A program made the position numbers and the translations under genes. 64,000 nucleotides of DNA from an uncultured Massilimicrobiota sp. (lineage in GTDB: Bacteria > Bacillota_I > Bacilli_A > Erysipelotrichales > Coprobacillaceae), in assembly GCA_944325245.1 (NCBI GenBank), contig CALUZM010000006.1, forward strand, positions 1 through 64,000, written 5' to 3'. The notes beneath the pieces were generated by a model that was not told where the DNA came from, did not search any database, and worked only from the letters and a program-made list of their open reading frames with translations. Of the stretch, positions 19,801 through 28,926 are shown piece by piece; positions within the stretch are counted from its first letter, which is position 1, and each line of letters starts with the position of its first letter.

Positions 19801-20799
19801 ATGAAGGTTTTATTATACTTTGAAAATCAGAATTTGATAAAAAAATCAGGTATAGGGAGAGCACTTAAACATCAAATCAAAGCATTACAGTCACAGGGCA
19901 TAGAATATACTTTAGATCCTCAGGATTCTTTTGATATTGCACATATCAATACTGTTGGACTACAAAGTCAATGGCTTATACATCGTTGTCATCAGATGAA
20001 TAAAAAAGTGATTATTCATGCTCATAGTACAGAAGAAGATTTTAGAAATTCATTTATTTTATCTAACCAGATATCATTTCTATTTAAAAAACGATTAAAG
20101 ACAGTTTATTCAAAAGCAGATTGTTTGATTACACCTACAGTATATTCAAAGAAACTTATTAGTCATTATGTGGATAAAAGTATACCTATATATGCCATTA
20201 GTAATGGCATTGATATTGAAGAATATCATGATAATAAAGATAGTATTCAATTATTTAGACAATATTTTCATTTGACGTTGCAACAAAAAGTTGTCATTTG
20301 TGTTGGATTGTTTTTTCAAAGAAAAGGTATATTAGACTTTATTGAAATAGCTCAAAAACTGCCTCAATATACTTTTATCTGGTTTGGAGATATATCTTTA
20401 TATACTATACCCAGTCATATTCGTCATGTGATTAAACATCATCCACCAAATGTGATTTTTCCAGGTTATATAACTGGAGATGTTATTAAAGGTGCTTATT
20501 GTGGAGCAGATGCATTTTTCTTTCCAAGTTATGAAGAAACAGAGGGAATTGTTGTTTTAGAGGCATTAGCTTCTTATCAACAGGTTATTATCCGAGATAT
20601 ACCGGTTTATGAGGATTGGTTGACACATGGGAAAAATTGTTATAAAGGAAAGGATAATGATGAATTTATTGAATTAATACAAAATGTTGTAGAAAAGAGA
20701 TTTCCACACTTGGGTAAAGAAGGAAGAAAAGTTGCAGAAAAACGTTCGCTTCAAAGAGTAGGGCAACAGCTTAAAAGTGTATATCAATCAGTTATTTGA
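19801..20799 (+). CDS. glycosyltransferase family 4 (GT-B)
   Basis: 332 residues. N-terminal Rossmann-like domain begins MKVLLYFENQN with the acceptor-side loop SGIGRALKHQIKAL; the C-terminal domain has VVICVGLFFQRKGILDFIE and the donor-binding FFPSYEETEGIVVLEALA, including the E-x7-E motif. Proteins of this type transfer hexoses to diacylglycerol or cell-wall glycopolymers; the acceptor here is unknown. The start at 19801 is chosen because it begins the fold and has AAAGGTG upstream; an in-frame extension of 72 codons looks non-coding. The gene stands alone. Confidence 0.85.
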   Translation: MKVLLYFENQNLIKKSGIGRALKHQIKALQSQGIEYTLDPQDSFDIAHINTVGLQSQWLIHRCHQMNKKVIIHAHSTEEDFRNSFILSNQISFLFKKRLKTVYSKADCLITPTVYSKKLISHYVDKSIPIYAISNGIDIEEYHDNKDSIQLFRQYFHLTLQQKVVICVGLFFQRKGILDFIEIAQKLPQYTFIWFGDISLYTIPSHIRHVIKHHPPNVIFPGYITGDVIKGAYCGADAFFFPSYEETEGIVVLEALASYQQVIIRDIPVYEDWLTHGKNCYKGKDNDEFIELIQNVVEKRFPHLGKEGRKVAEKRSLQRVGQQLKSVYQSVI

Positions 20800-20819
20800 T
20801 GTGCTTGGCACATCTTTTT
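20798..20819 (+). terminator. intrinsic terminator
   Basis: A 7-bp stem gatgtgc / gcacatc with a 3-base loop is followed by TTTTTG and overlaps the glycosyltransferase stop. Confidence 0.8.
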
Positions 20820-20881
20820 GATTAAGGGTTGCATTTTCGATTTTAGCCATTGTACAATGTTTAAAAAGAGGGAGGAAAACG

Positions 20882-21709
20882 ATGAAAAAAATAGAAATGG
20901 TTGTGATGGATATGGATGGGACATTGTTAACATCTCAACAAAAAATACTCCCATATACAAAAGAGATTTTAATGCATTTACAAGAACAAGGGGTTGCCCT
21001 TGTTCTAGCAAGTGGGAGAGATGTGAATAGTTTAGAATTTTATGGAAAACAATTGGATATGCATCACTATTTACAAAGTGGATATATTGTATTAAATGGT
21101 TTAGAGATTTATAACTCAAAAAAAGAATGTTTAGATGCTAAAAAGAGGTTATCAAGAGAAGATATTTTTATTTTAGATGAAATTGCTCAAAAATCATTAT
21201 TTGATATGGTTATTTTCTTTGAAAAATGCTTGTATATTTTAAATCATGGAAACACAGGGATTATGGAAGAACATTTTATGGATAGAGAAAAGCATCATAT
21301 TGACGATGTCAAAGATATTCCTCAAGAATTATTTACATCAGTTAAGAAAGTAGCTTTTATTCAAAATGAAACAATCATCCAAGATCTTTTACCTGACATT
21401 CAAAAACAAATGTCTGAGCGATTTGAAATATGTAAAGTAGAAAAAGATTGGATAGAAATCAATCCAGCACATGCGACAAAAGGTCAAGCTCTGCTTCAAT
21501 TATCAAAGATGAAAAAGATATCAATAGAAAATGTGATTGCCTTTGGCAATGGTGAAAATGATATAGACATGTTGAAGATAGCAGGTTGTGGTGTTGCGAT
21601 GGAAAATTCATTTGAAACGGTGAAGGCGGTTGCTGATGATGTCTGTTTAGATAATGAACATGATGGTATCGGTATTTATTTAAAAGAAAGGATGGCAGAA
21701 TCATGTTAG
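20882..21709 (+). CDS. Cof-type HAD-IIB family phosphatase
   Basis: 275 residues with motif I DMDGTLLTS, motif II LASGRDVNS, and the terminal motifs HATKGQALLQL and FGNGENDIDML. All catalytic residues are present. GGAGG precedes the ATG. Its last codons overlap the start of the Cys/Met PLP enzyme gene, so the two are translationally coupled, which hints at a shared pathway, perhaps removal of a phosphorylated by-product. Substrate unknown. Confidence 0.9.
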   Translation: MKKIEMVVMDMDGTLLTSQQKILPYTKEILMHLQEQGVALVLASGRDVNSLEFYGKQLDMHHYLQSGYIVLNGLEIYNSKKECLDAKKRLSREDIFILDEIAQKSLFDMVIFFEKCLYILNHGNTGIMEEHFMDREKHHIDDVKDIPQELFTSVKKVAFIQNETIIQDLLPDIQKQMSERFEICKVEKDWIEINPAHATKGQALLQLSKMKKISIENVIAFGNGENDIDMLKIAGCGVAMENSFETVKAVADDVCLDNEHDGIGIYLKERMAESC

Positions 21710-22860
21710 ATCAAGATAATATATGTTTGTCAATAGAAAGACAGCAGGCAAAATATAAAAGTATTTCCCCGGAAATCGTGCAAACATCATCATTTCAATT
21801 TGATAATTTTCAACATTATGTAAATGTCAATACGAATTATGAAGCAGCATATACATATACAAGAGGAGAGAATCCAACACTGGCAATCTTAGAAAAGAAG
21901 ATAGCAAAACTGGAAAAAGGAGAATGCGCAAAAGTTTTTGCTTCAGGAATGGGAGCCATCAGTGCCACAATATTAAGCCTTATCCAACAAAAAGAACATA
22001 TTTTGATTGTGAATACTGTCTATGGTTCATCAGTGAAATTGATTCAAAGTCTCAATCGCTTTGGTGTTGAGAGTACAAAAATAGATATTTCTTCAACAGA
22101 AGATATTTTTAAATTTGTTAAAGAGAATACAAAAATGATTTATTTTGAAAGTCCATCTTCGCAAAAATTTGAAATGCTGGATTTAGAAATGATCAGTCAG
22201 TTTGCAAAAGAAAGACATATTATCACAGTGATTGATAATACATGGGCGACACCTCTGTTTCAAAATCCTTTAGTACATGGTATTGATATTGTCATTCATT
22301 CATGTTCGAAATATATAGGTGGACATAGTGATTTGGTTGGAGGTGTTGTTGTTTCGCATCAACATTATATACAAAAAATAGATTAATTTGGACAAATACT
22401 TTTAGGTGCCACAATGTCACCTATGAATGCCTGGCTGGCTTTAAGAGGTTTAAGAACATTACCAGTTCGTTTGAAACATCAAGAAGAAAGTGTCAAACAA
22501 ATGATTCAATTTTTACAGCAGGATGAACGCATTCAGAAAATTTATCATCCCTTAGTTCATACGGAGCCTCATCTAAGAGATAAGTATTTAAAAGGTTATG
22601 GAAGTTTATTGGGATTTGTATTAAAAGATGCCTCGCCAGCCATTATTGAAACTTTTATTGATTCCCTGCAACATTTCACTTTAGCATATAGCTGGGGAGG
22701 ATTTGAGAGTTTGGTTATGCCCGTATTTAAAGGAAATAATCAACAAGAGCTTAAACAAAGAGGATTGGATATGGGGCATATGAGAATGTATATTGGTTTG
22801 GAAGAAGTGAATCTTCTTATAGAAGATATTCAAAATGCATTGGATTGTGCTTATAAATAA
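21703..22860 (+). pseudogene. Cys/Met metabolism PLP enzyme with in-frame TAA
   Basis: 385 codons of a cystathionine gamma-synthase/beta-lyase/methionine gamma-lyase type enzyme, interrupted once by TAA at 22384-22386 with the frame otherwise unbroken. The PLP lysine is in HSCSKYIGGHSD; YTRGENPT, ASGMGAISA, DNTWATP and LALRGLRTLPVRL are family motifs. The stop falls between the PLP lysine and the C-terminal domain, so the N-terminal product would lack part of the active site. It overlaps the HAD gene. The exact reaction cannot be told. A single base change would remove the stop. Confidence 0.85.
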
Positions 22861-22877
22861 TAAGAGGGGAGATAATC

Positions 22878-23684
22878 ATGATGAAAATGGCCTTTTTTGA
22901 TATTGATGGAACTTTAATCAATGCACAAAATGGGATGATGGAACCTGATAAAGAGACAAAAAAAGTATTGAAACAATTTCAACAACAAGGAAATAAAATT
23001 ATTATTGCTTCAGCAAGAGGTGTGATTCCTGATGGTTTAAAAGATATTCATTTTGATGGCTATATTTTCAGTGATGGTCATTACATTGTTTATGATGATC
23101 AAGTTCTCATTGATGATATGATGACTTTATCAGAGATTCAAAAACAGATGGAAGTCTATCAGAAATATCATGGTCGTGCAATGTTTTATGGACGTCATCA
23201 GGAATGGTGTAGCTGTATCGAAGATGAATTAGTTAAAAAACATCGTATAATGTTCCAGGGGACTGATCAAAAACCGGATGGTGTTATAGAACAATTTCAA
23301 CCTCAAGATATACAATCCATCAGTTGTTGTGTTTTGTTTGAAACGGTTGATCAATTATGGAATGCATACCATGAATTAGAAAATGATATGACTATGGTTG
23401 CCTATGATCAAGGATTAATTCGTATGGATGTTTATCATAAGGGCTACAAAAAAGGAACGGCATGTCAGTATTTGTATCAAAAGCTAGGAGTTTCTCAAGA
23501 CAATACTTATGCTTTTGGAGATGGCATTAACGATATTGAAATGTTTGAACTGGTTGGACATGGTATTGCAATGGGAAATGCTGTGAATCCATTGAAGAAG
23601 GTTGCAGAATATGTCACAGATGATGTTGAACATCAAGGGATTGTTCAAGCATTTCAAAAGTATTTTGGCATAAAGGAGGAATAA
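22878..23684 (+). CDS. Cof-type HAD-IIB family phosphatase
   Basis: 268 residues with motif I FDIDGTLINA, motif II IIASARG (Ser followed by Ala rather than Gly), and late motifs YKKGTACQYL and FGDGINDIEMF. It belongs to the same operon as the preceding HAD and PLP enzyme (18-base gap, GAGGGGAG site) and precedes an esterase gene by 4 bases. Catalytic residues appear intact. Substrate unknown. Confidence 0.88.
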   Translation: MMKMAFFDIDGTLINAQNGMMEPDKETKKVLKQFQQQGNKIIIASARGVIPDGLKDIHFDGYIFSDGHYIVYDDQVLIDDMMTLSEIQKQMEVYQKYHGRAMFYGRHQEWCSCIEDELVKKHRIMFQGTDQKPDGVIEQFQPQDIQSISCCVLFETVDQLWNAYHELENDMTMVAYDQGLIRMDVYHKGYKKGTACQYLYQKLGVSQDNTYAFGDGINDIEMFELVGHGIAMGNAVNPLKKVAEYVTDDVEHQGIVQAFQKYFGIKEE

Positions 23685-23688
23685 AACA

Positions 23689-24501
23689 ATGGCACTTGTA
23701 CAAGTTGATTTTTTATCAGAGAAGTTAATGAGAACAGTCACAATTAATGCGATTATCCCAGTTGATAAAAATTCAAATCAGCCACAAAAGAAATTAAAAA
23801 CTTTGTATTTACTTCATGGGATATTTGGTAATTATACAGATTGGGTATCAGGGACACGTATTCAAAGATGGGCACAGGATCATGATTTGGCTGTGATTAT
23901 GCCTTCAGGAGAAAATAAATTTTATGTAGATAATGAAAACTCTCATGAATATTATTCACAATTTATTGGAGAAGAACTCGTTCAAATCACCAGAGCTATG
24001 TTTCCTCTTTCTCATAAGAGAGAAGATACTTTTATTGCAGGATTATCAATGGGTGGTTATGGAGCCATCATTAATGGTTTGAAATATCATCAGACTTTTG
24101 GCTATATTGCAGGATTATCTTCAGCTTTATTGATTGATACTTTTGTGAATGCAAAAGATGGAGATGATGTTCCATATATGTATAAAAGAAGTTATTTGAC
24201 ATCCGTTTTTGGAAATCTTGATGAACTCAAAGGAAGCGATAAAGATTATAAAGCTTTGATTGAGAAGTTAGATAAGAAAGATATTCCAGCTATGTATATG
24301 GCATGTGGTGTAGATGATCCTTTGATCAAAGAAAATAGAGATTATCGTGACTTCCTTAAAGCTCATGATATTTCAGTGACATATGAAGAAGGAAAAGGGG
24401 CACATGAATGGGATTTTTGGGATCGATATATTGAACATGTGCTAGCATGGTTACCAATTAATGAAAAAAATGAAGGGCTAAGTAGTGGACATATAGCATA
24501 A
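23689..24501 (+). CDS. alpha/beta-hydrolase esterase, EstA/FrmB-like
   Basis: 270 residues. The fold opens with YLLHGIFGNYTDW for the oxyanion hole; the nucleophile elbow is AGLSMGGYGA; the acid is probably in CGVDDPL and the histidine in GAHEWDFWD. This is the pattern of the tributyrin esterase/S-formylglutathione hydrolase group. It hydrolyses short-chain esters; cytoplasmic because no signal peptide is present. It is last in the HAD/PLP operon, with AAAGGAGG before the start. Confidence 0.9.
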   Translation: MALVQVDFLSEKLMRTVTINAIIPVDKNSNQPQKKLKTLYLLHGIFGNYTDWVSGTRIQRWAQDHDLAVIMPSGENKFYVDNENSHEYYSQFIGEELVQITRAMFPLSHKREDTFIAGLSMGGYGAIINGLKYHQTFGYIAGLSSALLIDTFVNAKDGDDVPYMYKRSYLTSVFGNLDELKGSDKDYKALIEKLDKKDIPAMYMACGVDDPLIKENRDYRDFLKAHDISVTYEEGKGAHEWDFWDRYIEHVLAWLPINEKNEGLSSGHIA

Positions 24502-24519
24502 AAATGAAAAAAAATTAAC

Positions 24520-24550
24520 TTGACCTCGAGTTAACTTTAGAGTGTATAAT
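24520..24550 (+). promoter_or_regulatory. MerR-type promoter of aldo/keto reductase
   Basis: TTGACC (24520-24525) and a perfect TATAAT (24545-24550) are separated by 19 bases, the lengthened spacer characteristic of MerR-family activated promoters. An imperfect dyad centred on GTTAAC fills the spacer. No MerR gene lies in the window. Confidence 0.7.
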
Positions 24551-24579
24551 AAGCATGATGATGAATAGGAGGAAAAATT

Positions 24580-25701
24580 ATGGCAAAAAAACTTGGTTTT
24601 GGATTAATGAGACTACCATCACTTGATGAAAATGATCCTTCAAAGATTGATATTGAACAAGTGAAGAAAATGGTTGATACTTTTATTGATAATGGTTTTA
24701 CATATTTTGATACCGCTTGGATGTATTGTGGTTTTAATAGTGAAAATGCTGCAAGAGAAGCATTGGTAGAACGTCATGATCGTCAGAGCTATACACTAGC
24801 TACAAAATTACATTCTGGTTTTATTCAAACAAAAGAAGATAGAGATAAAATCTTTAATGAACAGTTGAAGAAAACAGGTGTAGAATATTTTGATTATTAT
24901 TTACTTCATGATATTAATACACATAGTATTGAAATTTATAATCAATTAGATTGTTTTACTTGGATTCAAGAAAAGAAAAAACAAGGTTTAGTGAAAAAGA
25001 TTGGATTCTCTTTCCATGATGGTCCTGAATTATTAGAAAAAGTTTTACAGGAACACCCAGAATTTGAATTTGTTCAATTACAAATCAATTACTTGGATTG
25101 GGATAGTGTTGGTGTACAATCACGTAAATGTTATGAAGTTGCAACTAAATATCATAAACCAGTCATTGTCATGGAACCAGTCAAAGGTGGAACTCTTGCG
25201 AAAGTTCCAGAAGAAGTTGAAAAGATGTATAAAGATTATCATCCAGATATGTCCGTTCCTTCTTGGGCTATTCGTTTTGCAGCAAGTCTTGATAATGTCA
25301 TGATGGTTTTAAGTGGTATGTCAAATATGGAACAATTACAAGATAACATTTCATATATGAAAGATATGAAACCATTAAATGAGGAAGAATATCAATTGGT
25401 ATATAAAGCTGTAGACATGATTAACTCAACAATTGCGATTCCATGTACAGGATGTTCATATTGTACAGAAGGTTGTCCAATGCATATTGCTATTCCTAAA
25501 TATTTCTCTTTATATAATGCAGATTTACAGGAAGTGGAAGAAAAAGGATGGACACCTCAAGGTGAATATTATGCTAATCTTACAAAAACATTTGGTAAAG
25601 CTAGTGAATGTATTGGATGTGGTCAATGTGAATCTGTTTGTCCACAACATTTACCTATCATTGAAGATTTACAAAAAGTTGCTGCACATTTTGAAAAATA
25701 G
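24580..25701 (+). CDS. aldo/keto reductase with C-terminal 4Fe-4S ferredoxin domain
   Basis: 373 residues. Residues 1-270 form the aldo/keto reductase barrel, with the catalytic Asp/Tyr in YFDTAWMYCG, the Lys in LATKLHSG and the His in YLLHDI. The C-terminus has two cysteine clusters (CTGCSYCTEGCPM and CIGCGQCESVCPQ), one a full CxxCxxCxxxCP, able to bind one or two 4Fe-4S clusters. Such fusions probably link carbonyl reduction to ferredoxin-type electron transfer. The MerR-like promoter suggests induction by aldehydes, thiols or redox stress. A second paralogue is at 62479. Confidence 0.92.
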   Translation: MAKKLGFGLMRLPSLDENDPSKIDIEQVKKMVDTFIDNGFTYFDTAWMYCGFNSENAAREALVERHDRQSYTLATKLHSGFIQTKEDRDKIFNEQLKKTGVEYFDYYLLHDINTHSIEIYNQLDCFTWIQEKKKQGLVKKIGFSFHDGPELLEKVLQEHPEFEFVQLQINYLDWDSVGVQSRKCYEVATKYHKPVIVMEPVKGGTLAKVPEEVEKMYKDYHPDMSVPSWAIRFAASLDNVMMVLSGMSNMEQLQDNISYMKDMKPLNEEEYQLVYKAVDMINSTIAIPCTGCSYCTEGCPMHIAIPKYFSLYNADLQEVEEKGWTPQGEYYANLTKTFGKASECIGCGQCESVCPQHLPIIEDLQKVAAHFEK

Positions 25702-25709
25702 AAACATTC

Positions 25710-25736
25710 AGAATCAGTTGAAAAGCTGATTCTTTT
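25710..25736 (+). terminator. intrinsic terminator after aldo/keto reductase
   Basis: An 8-bp stem agaatcag / ctgattct is followed by TTTTTTAT. Confidence 0.8.
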
Positions 25737-25814
25737 TTATGATGTCAAAAAGTTTGAAAAACGCATATATTATGTTATATTAGTTGGCATAAACATATGA
25801 AAAGGGGACGAGAT

Positions 25815-26510
25815 ATGAAAAAAAGAATAGGTATAACATGTAGTGAAGAATTACAAAATGATAAATACGTTCATTTCATTAATCATGATTATTTACATGG
25901 AATGATTGAAGCGGGAGCTGTTCCTGTTTTATTACCACCCATTCCTGTAGAAGATATTGAAATGCAAATTGAATCTATAGATGGTTTAATGGTTATTGGG
26001 GGTTGTGATGTCAATCCGTTGGTTTATAATCAGGAACCACAGCCATTATTAGGGGAAACAGATTATCCTAGAGATTTATATGAAATAGCTCTTATTCAGG
26101 CATGTGCCCAAAAGAAACTGCCTATCTTTGGTGTTTGTCGTGGATTGCAAGTCATCAATGTCGCTTTTGGCGGAACGCTTTATCAAGATCTTTCCTATGC
26201 TCCACAGAAAACTTTCTTACATTCTCAAAAAGAAAGAAAAGAATGTGCAAGCCATATAATGAAAGTTGAAAAAAATAGTTTTTTATATCCTATTTTTCAA
26301 GATAAAGGATATGTGAACAGCTTTCATCATCAGGCCATTGATCAGTTAGGTGAAAATTTAAAAGCAGTCGCATGGAGTGATGATCAAATTATTGAAGCGA
26401 TTGAACATACATCTTTACCTGTGACAGCCGTTCAATTTCATCCTGAAGGTATGTGCGCAACAGATAAAAAAATGCAGGAAATCTTTAATCAGTTTATTAG
26501 ACAATGTTAA
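25815..26510 (+). CDS. gamma-glutamyl hydrolase-type class I glutamine amidotransferase (PuuD-like)
   Basis: 231 residues of peptidase family C26. The nucleophile is in GVCRGLQVINV; the other members of the triad are His and Glu in VQFHPEGM. GLMVIGGCDVNP and SFHHQAIDQL are typical of the PuuD group. It hydrolyses a gamma-glutamyl amide such as gamma-glutamyl-GABA; the physiological substrate is unproven. The start at 25815 has AAAGGGGA upstream at good spacing; the in-frame ATG 18 bases earlier is too close to no site. Confidence 0.9.
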   Translation: MKKRIGITCSEELQNDKYVHFINHDYLHGMIEAGAVPVLLPPIPVEDIEMQIESIDGLMVIGGCDVNPLVYNQEPQPLLGETDYPRDLYEIALIQACAQKKLPIFGVCRGLQVINVAFGGTLYQDLSYAPQKTFLHSQKERKECASHIMKVEKNSFLYPIFQDKGYVNSFHHQAIDQLGENLKAVAWSDDQIIEAIEHTSLPVTAVQFHPEGMCATDKKMQEIFNQFIRQC

Positions 26511-26599
26511 TGCTTTTTAAGCATTGTTAATGATGAAATTTAAGTATTAGATATTTGAAAAGACACGTTATATAATAAGAGCAGATAGGAGGTTATATA

Positions 26600-26992
26600 A
26601 TGAAAGATGTAAAAACATTGTTCCCAATTGGAACTGAAAATACTGCATTTGCTCAATATTTTATTGGTCAAAGTTATTTGGCCCCACTAGCTGAAAGTTT
26701 ACCAGTCAGCAACGTGACATTTGAACCAGGATGTAGAAATAATTGGCATATTCATCATAAAGGTGGACAAATTTTACTTGTGACTGATGGAAGAGGATGG
26801 TATCAGGAATGGGGAAAACCTGCCAGAGAATTAAAACCTGGTGATACTGTAGATATTCCACCAGAAGTGAAACATTGGCATGGAGCTGCAAAAGATAGCT
26901 GGTTTTCTCATATTGCTATTAGTGTACCTGCAGAAGGTGCCTCTAATGAATGGTTAGAACCTGTTACTAATGAAGAATACAACAAGTTATAG
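26600..26992 (+). CDS. cupin domain protein
   Basis: 130 residues forming one double-stranded beta-helix. Metal ligands are in cupin motif 1 (WHIHHKGGQILLVTDGRG) and motif 2 (PGDTVDIPPEVKHWHG). Very similar proteins occur next to redox enzymes and carboxymuconolactone decarboxylases, but the reaction is unknown. TAGGAGG precedes the ATG. It is followed after 20 bases by the DUF362 gene, probably one operon. Confidence 0.85.
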   Translation: MKDVKTLFPIGTENTAFAQYFIGQSYLAPLAESLPVSNVTFEPGCRNNWHIHHKGGQILLVTDGRGWYQEWGKPARELKPGDTVDIPPEVKHWHGAAKDSWFSHIAISVPAEGASNEWLEPVTNEEYNKL

Positions 26993-27012
26993 GTTCTAAA
27001 GAGGGCTTTGAT

Positions 27013-27897
27013 ATGGAAAAAGCAAAAGTTTATTTTATTAAAGATATCACACCAGAAAACTTGATCAAAGCATATGAAGTTTTAGGGAAAAAACTGGAAG
27101 GCAAAGTTGCAGTGAAAATGCATTCTGGTGAAAAAGGCAATCAGAACTATTTAAGACCTGAATTCGTGCAGGATGTCATCAAACATGTCAATGGGACTGT
27201 TGTAGAATGCAATACTGCCTATGCAGGAGCTAGAAATACAACAGAAAAGCATAAGAAGCTTATTGAAGAACATGAATGGACAAAGTATTTTCCATTTGAT
27301 TTGTTGGATGAAACAGGACCAGATATGGAACTGGATATCCCTAATGGAAAAATCTTAAAGAAAAATTATGTTGGAAAAGATTTAGCTAAATATGATTCAT
27401 TGATGGTCTTATCACACTTTAAAGGACATGCTATGGGTGGTTATGGAGGAGCATTGAAACAACTTTCTATTGGTTGTGCCTCATCAGCAGGAAAGACATT
27501 AATCCATACAGCCGGAGTGACAGATGATCAATATGTTTTATTTGATAATCTACCTGAGCAGGATCGTTTTCTCGAAGCGATGGCAGATGCAGCCTCAAGT
27601 GTTGTAGATTACTTTAAAGGTAATGCTGTCTATTTGAATGTGATGAAGAACATATCAGTAGACTGTGATTGTGATGGACATGCAGCACCACCATGCATGA
27701 AAGATATTGGTATTCTTGCAAGTCTTGATCCTGTTGCAGTAGATCAGGCATGTCTGGATTTGGTTTATCAATCAGATGATCAAGGGAAAGAAGCATTGAT
27801 ACAAAGAATCGAATCATTACATGGAGTTCATACTATTGAAGCAGCAGCTGATTTAGGAGTTGGAACACGTGAATATGAACTGATAGAAATAGAATAA
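27013..27897 (+). CDS. DUF362 domain protein
   Basis: 294 residues covering the DUF362 domain (VAVKMHSGEKGNQNYLRPE, then SHFKGHAMGGYGGALKQLS and GCASSAGKT). A cysteine group CDCDGHAAPPC in the C-terminal third may bind metal or an iron-sulfur cluster. Unlike many relatives, no separate CxxCxxCxxxCP ferredoxin tail is visible. Function is not established; context next to a cupin and several iron-sulfur oxidoreductases suggests a redox role. Confidence 0.85.
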   Translation: MEKAKVYFIKDITPENLIKAYEVLGKKLEGKVAVKMHSGEKGNQNYLRPEFVQDVIKHVNGTVVECNTAYAGARNTTEKHKKLIEEHEWTKYFPFDLLDETGPDMELDIPNGKILKKNYVGKDLAKYDSLMVLSHFKGHAMGGYGGALKQLSIGCASSAGKTLIHTAGVTDDQYVLFDNLPEQDRFLEAMADAASSVVDYFKGNAVYLNVMKNISVDCDCDGHAAPPCMKDIGILASLDPVAVDQACLDLVYQSDDQGKEALIQRIESLHGVHTIEAAADLGVGTREYELIEIE

Positions 27898-27936
27898 TTG
27901 TATAAACTCTATTTTCAGTAAATGATATATAAAATA

Positions 27937-27983
27937 AAAAAATCTAAGGCTTAAGATGAATGATATTCTAGGCTTTAGATTTT
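27937..27983. terminator. bidirectional terminator
   Basis: The stem aaaatctaa / ttagatttt lies between convergent DUF362 and LysR genes, with A and T tracts on the two sides. Confidence 0.65.
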
Positions 27984-28823
27984 TTATAATTGATAAAGTA
28001 ATGATTTTAAAGTGACTTCATTTTCTTTCAGATACCAACAGTAAAATGTAGCATGGGCTGCTTCATCCTCAATAGGAATAATGACTCTGTTTTGAGGCAT
28101 TTGTTCTGTTTTCATCACATAATCAGATGTGAATGATGGTAAGGTGGAAAGTTCCACAAGATCATAAAAAACACTGCGATCATTTTGAATTAAAAACTTG
28201 GTGTTTGGCATTTTTTCTTTGTGCATCTGATGCCAGAATCCAATGTTAGACATCAATAACATTCTTTCACCATCCATTTCTTTAAGAGAAATGGCTTTTT
28301 TATGAATGAAGGGATGTGATTTTGGTAAAGAAAAGAAGAGATTTTCTTTCATGAAAGAAATACTTTCGATTTGTTCATCCTCAATACTATAAGGCATAAT
28401 AATCATCGTGTATGTCTTCTCTTTTAAACCAGTTATTAAGACATTCATATCTCTAATCTCTGTTAAAATAGTTTTTTGAGGATAGGATTGAGAAACTTTT
28501 TGACCCAGATATTGCAATGGTGCTGGAGCGCAGGAACCAATAGAAAATGTATGCAATTTACGGTCAAATTCTATCAGTTGCTTTTTCATATCTTTTGCAT
28601 CACTGACAATTCTTTTGGCATGTTTAACAGCAAGTAGCCCAGTTTCATTGAAATGAATTCTATTTTTTGTACGATAAAATAAAGGAACTTCCAATTCTTC
28701 TTCTAGTTTTTGCATTGAGCGTGTTAATACAGGTTGAGAAATATGTAATTGTTCAGCAGCTTTTGATAAAGTTTCATATTCATCAAAGGCTATTAAATGT
28801 ATAAGTTGTTCTAGTTCAATCAT
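27984..28823 (-). CDS. LysR family transcriptional regulator
   Basis: 279 residues. The winged helix-turn-helix is at residues 1-60 (LSKAAEQLHISQPVLTRSMQKLE, quoted in part), followed by the linker VPLFYRTKNRIHFNETG and a periplasmic-binding-type effector domain. It is divergent from the flavodoxin-ferredoxin gene at 28927, the usual LysR layout, so that operon is its likely target. The effector is unknown. Confidence 0.92.
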   Translation of the reverse strand: MIELEQLIHLIAFDEYETLSKAAEQLHISQPVLTRSMQKLEEELEVPLFYRTKNRIHFNETGLLAVKHAKRIVSDAKDMKKQLIEFDRKLHTFSIGSCAPAPLQYLGQKVSQSYPQKTILTEIRDMNVLITGLKEKTYTMIIMPYSIEDEQIESISFMKENLFFSLPKSHPFIHKKAISLKEMDGERMLLMSNIGFWHQMHKEKMPNTKFLIQNDRSVFYDLVELSTLPSFTSDYVMKTEQMPQNRVIIPIEDEAAHATFYCWYLKENEVTLKSLLYQL

Positions 28824-28926
28824 TTTGATACCTCACTATTCTATTTCATTATAGCAGATTTCAATATTGATATTGTACAAATTTTATAAAAACACTTAAA
28901 ATAAATGCTGAAAGAAGGTGAAGAGG

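Noticed and set aside
26505-26535. Terminator after the glutamine amidotransferase gene
   Set aside because: A short stem aatgct/agcatt is present but no T run follows, so termination is doubtful.
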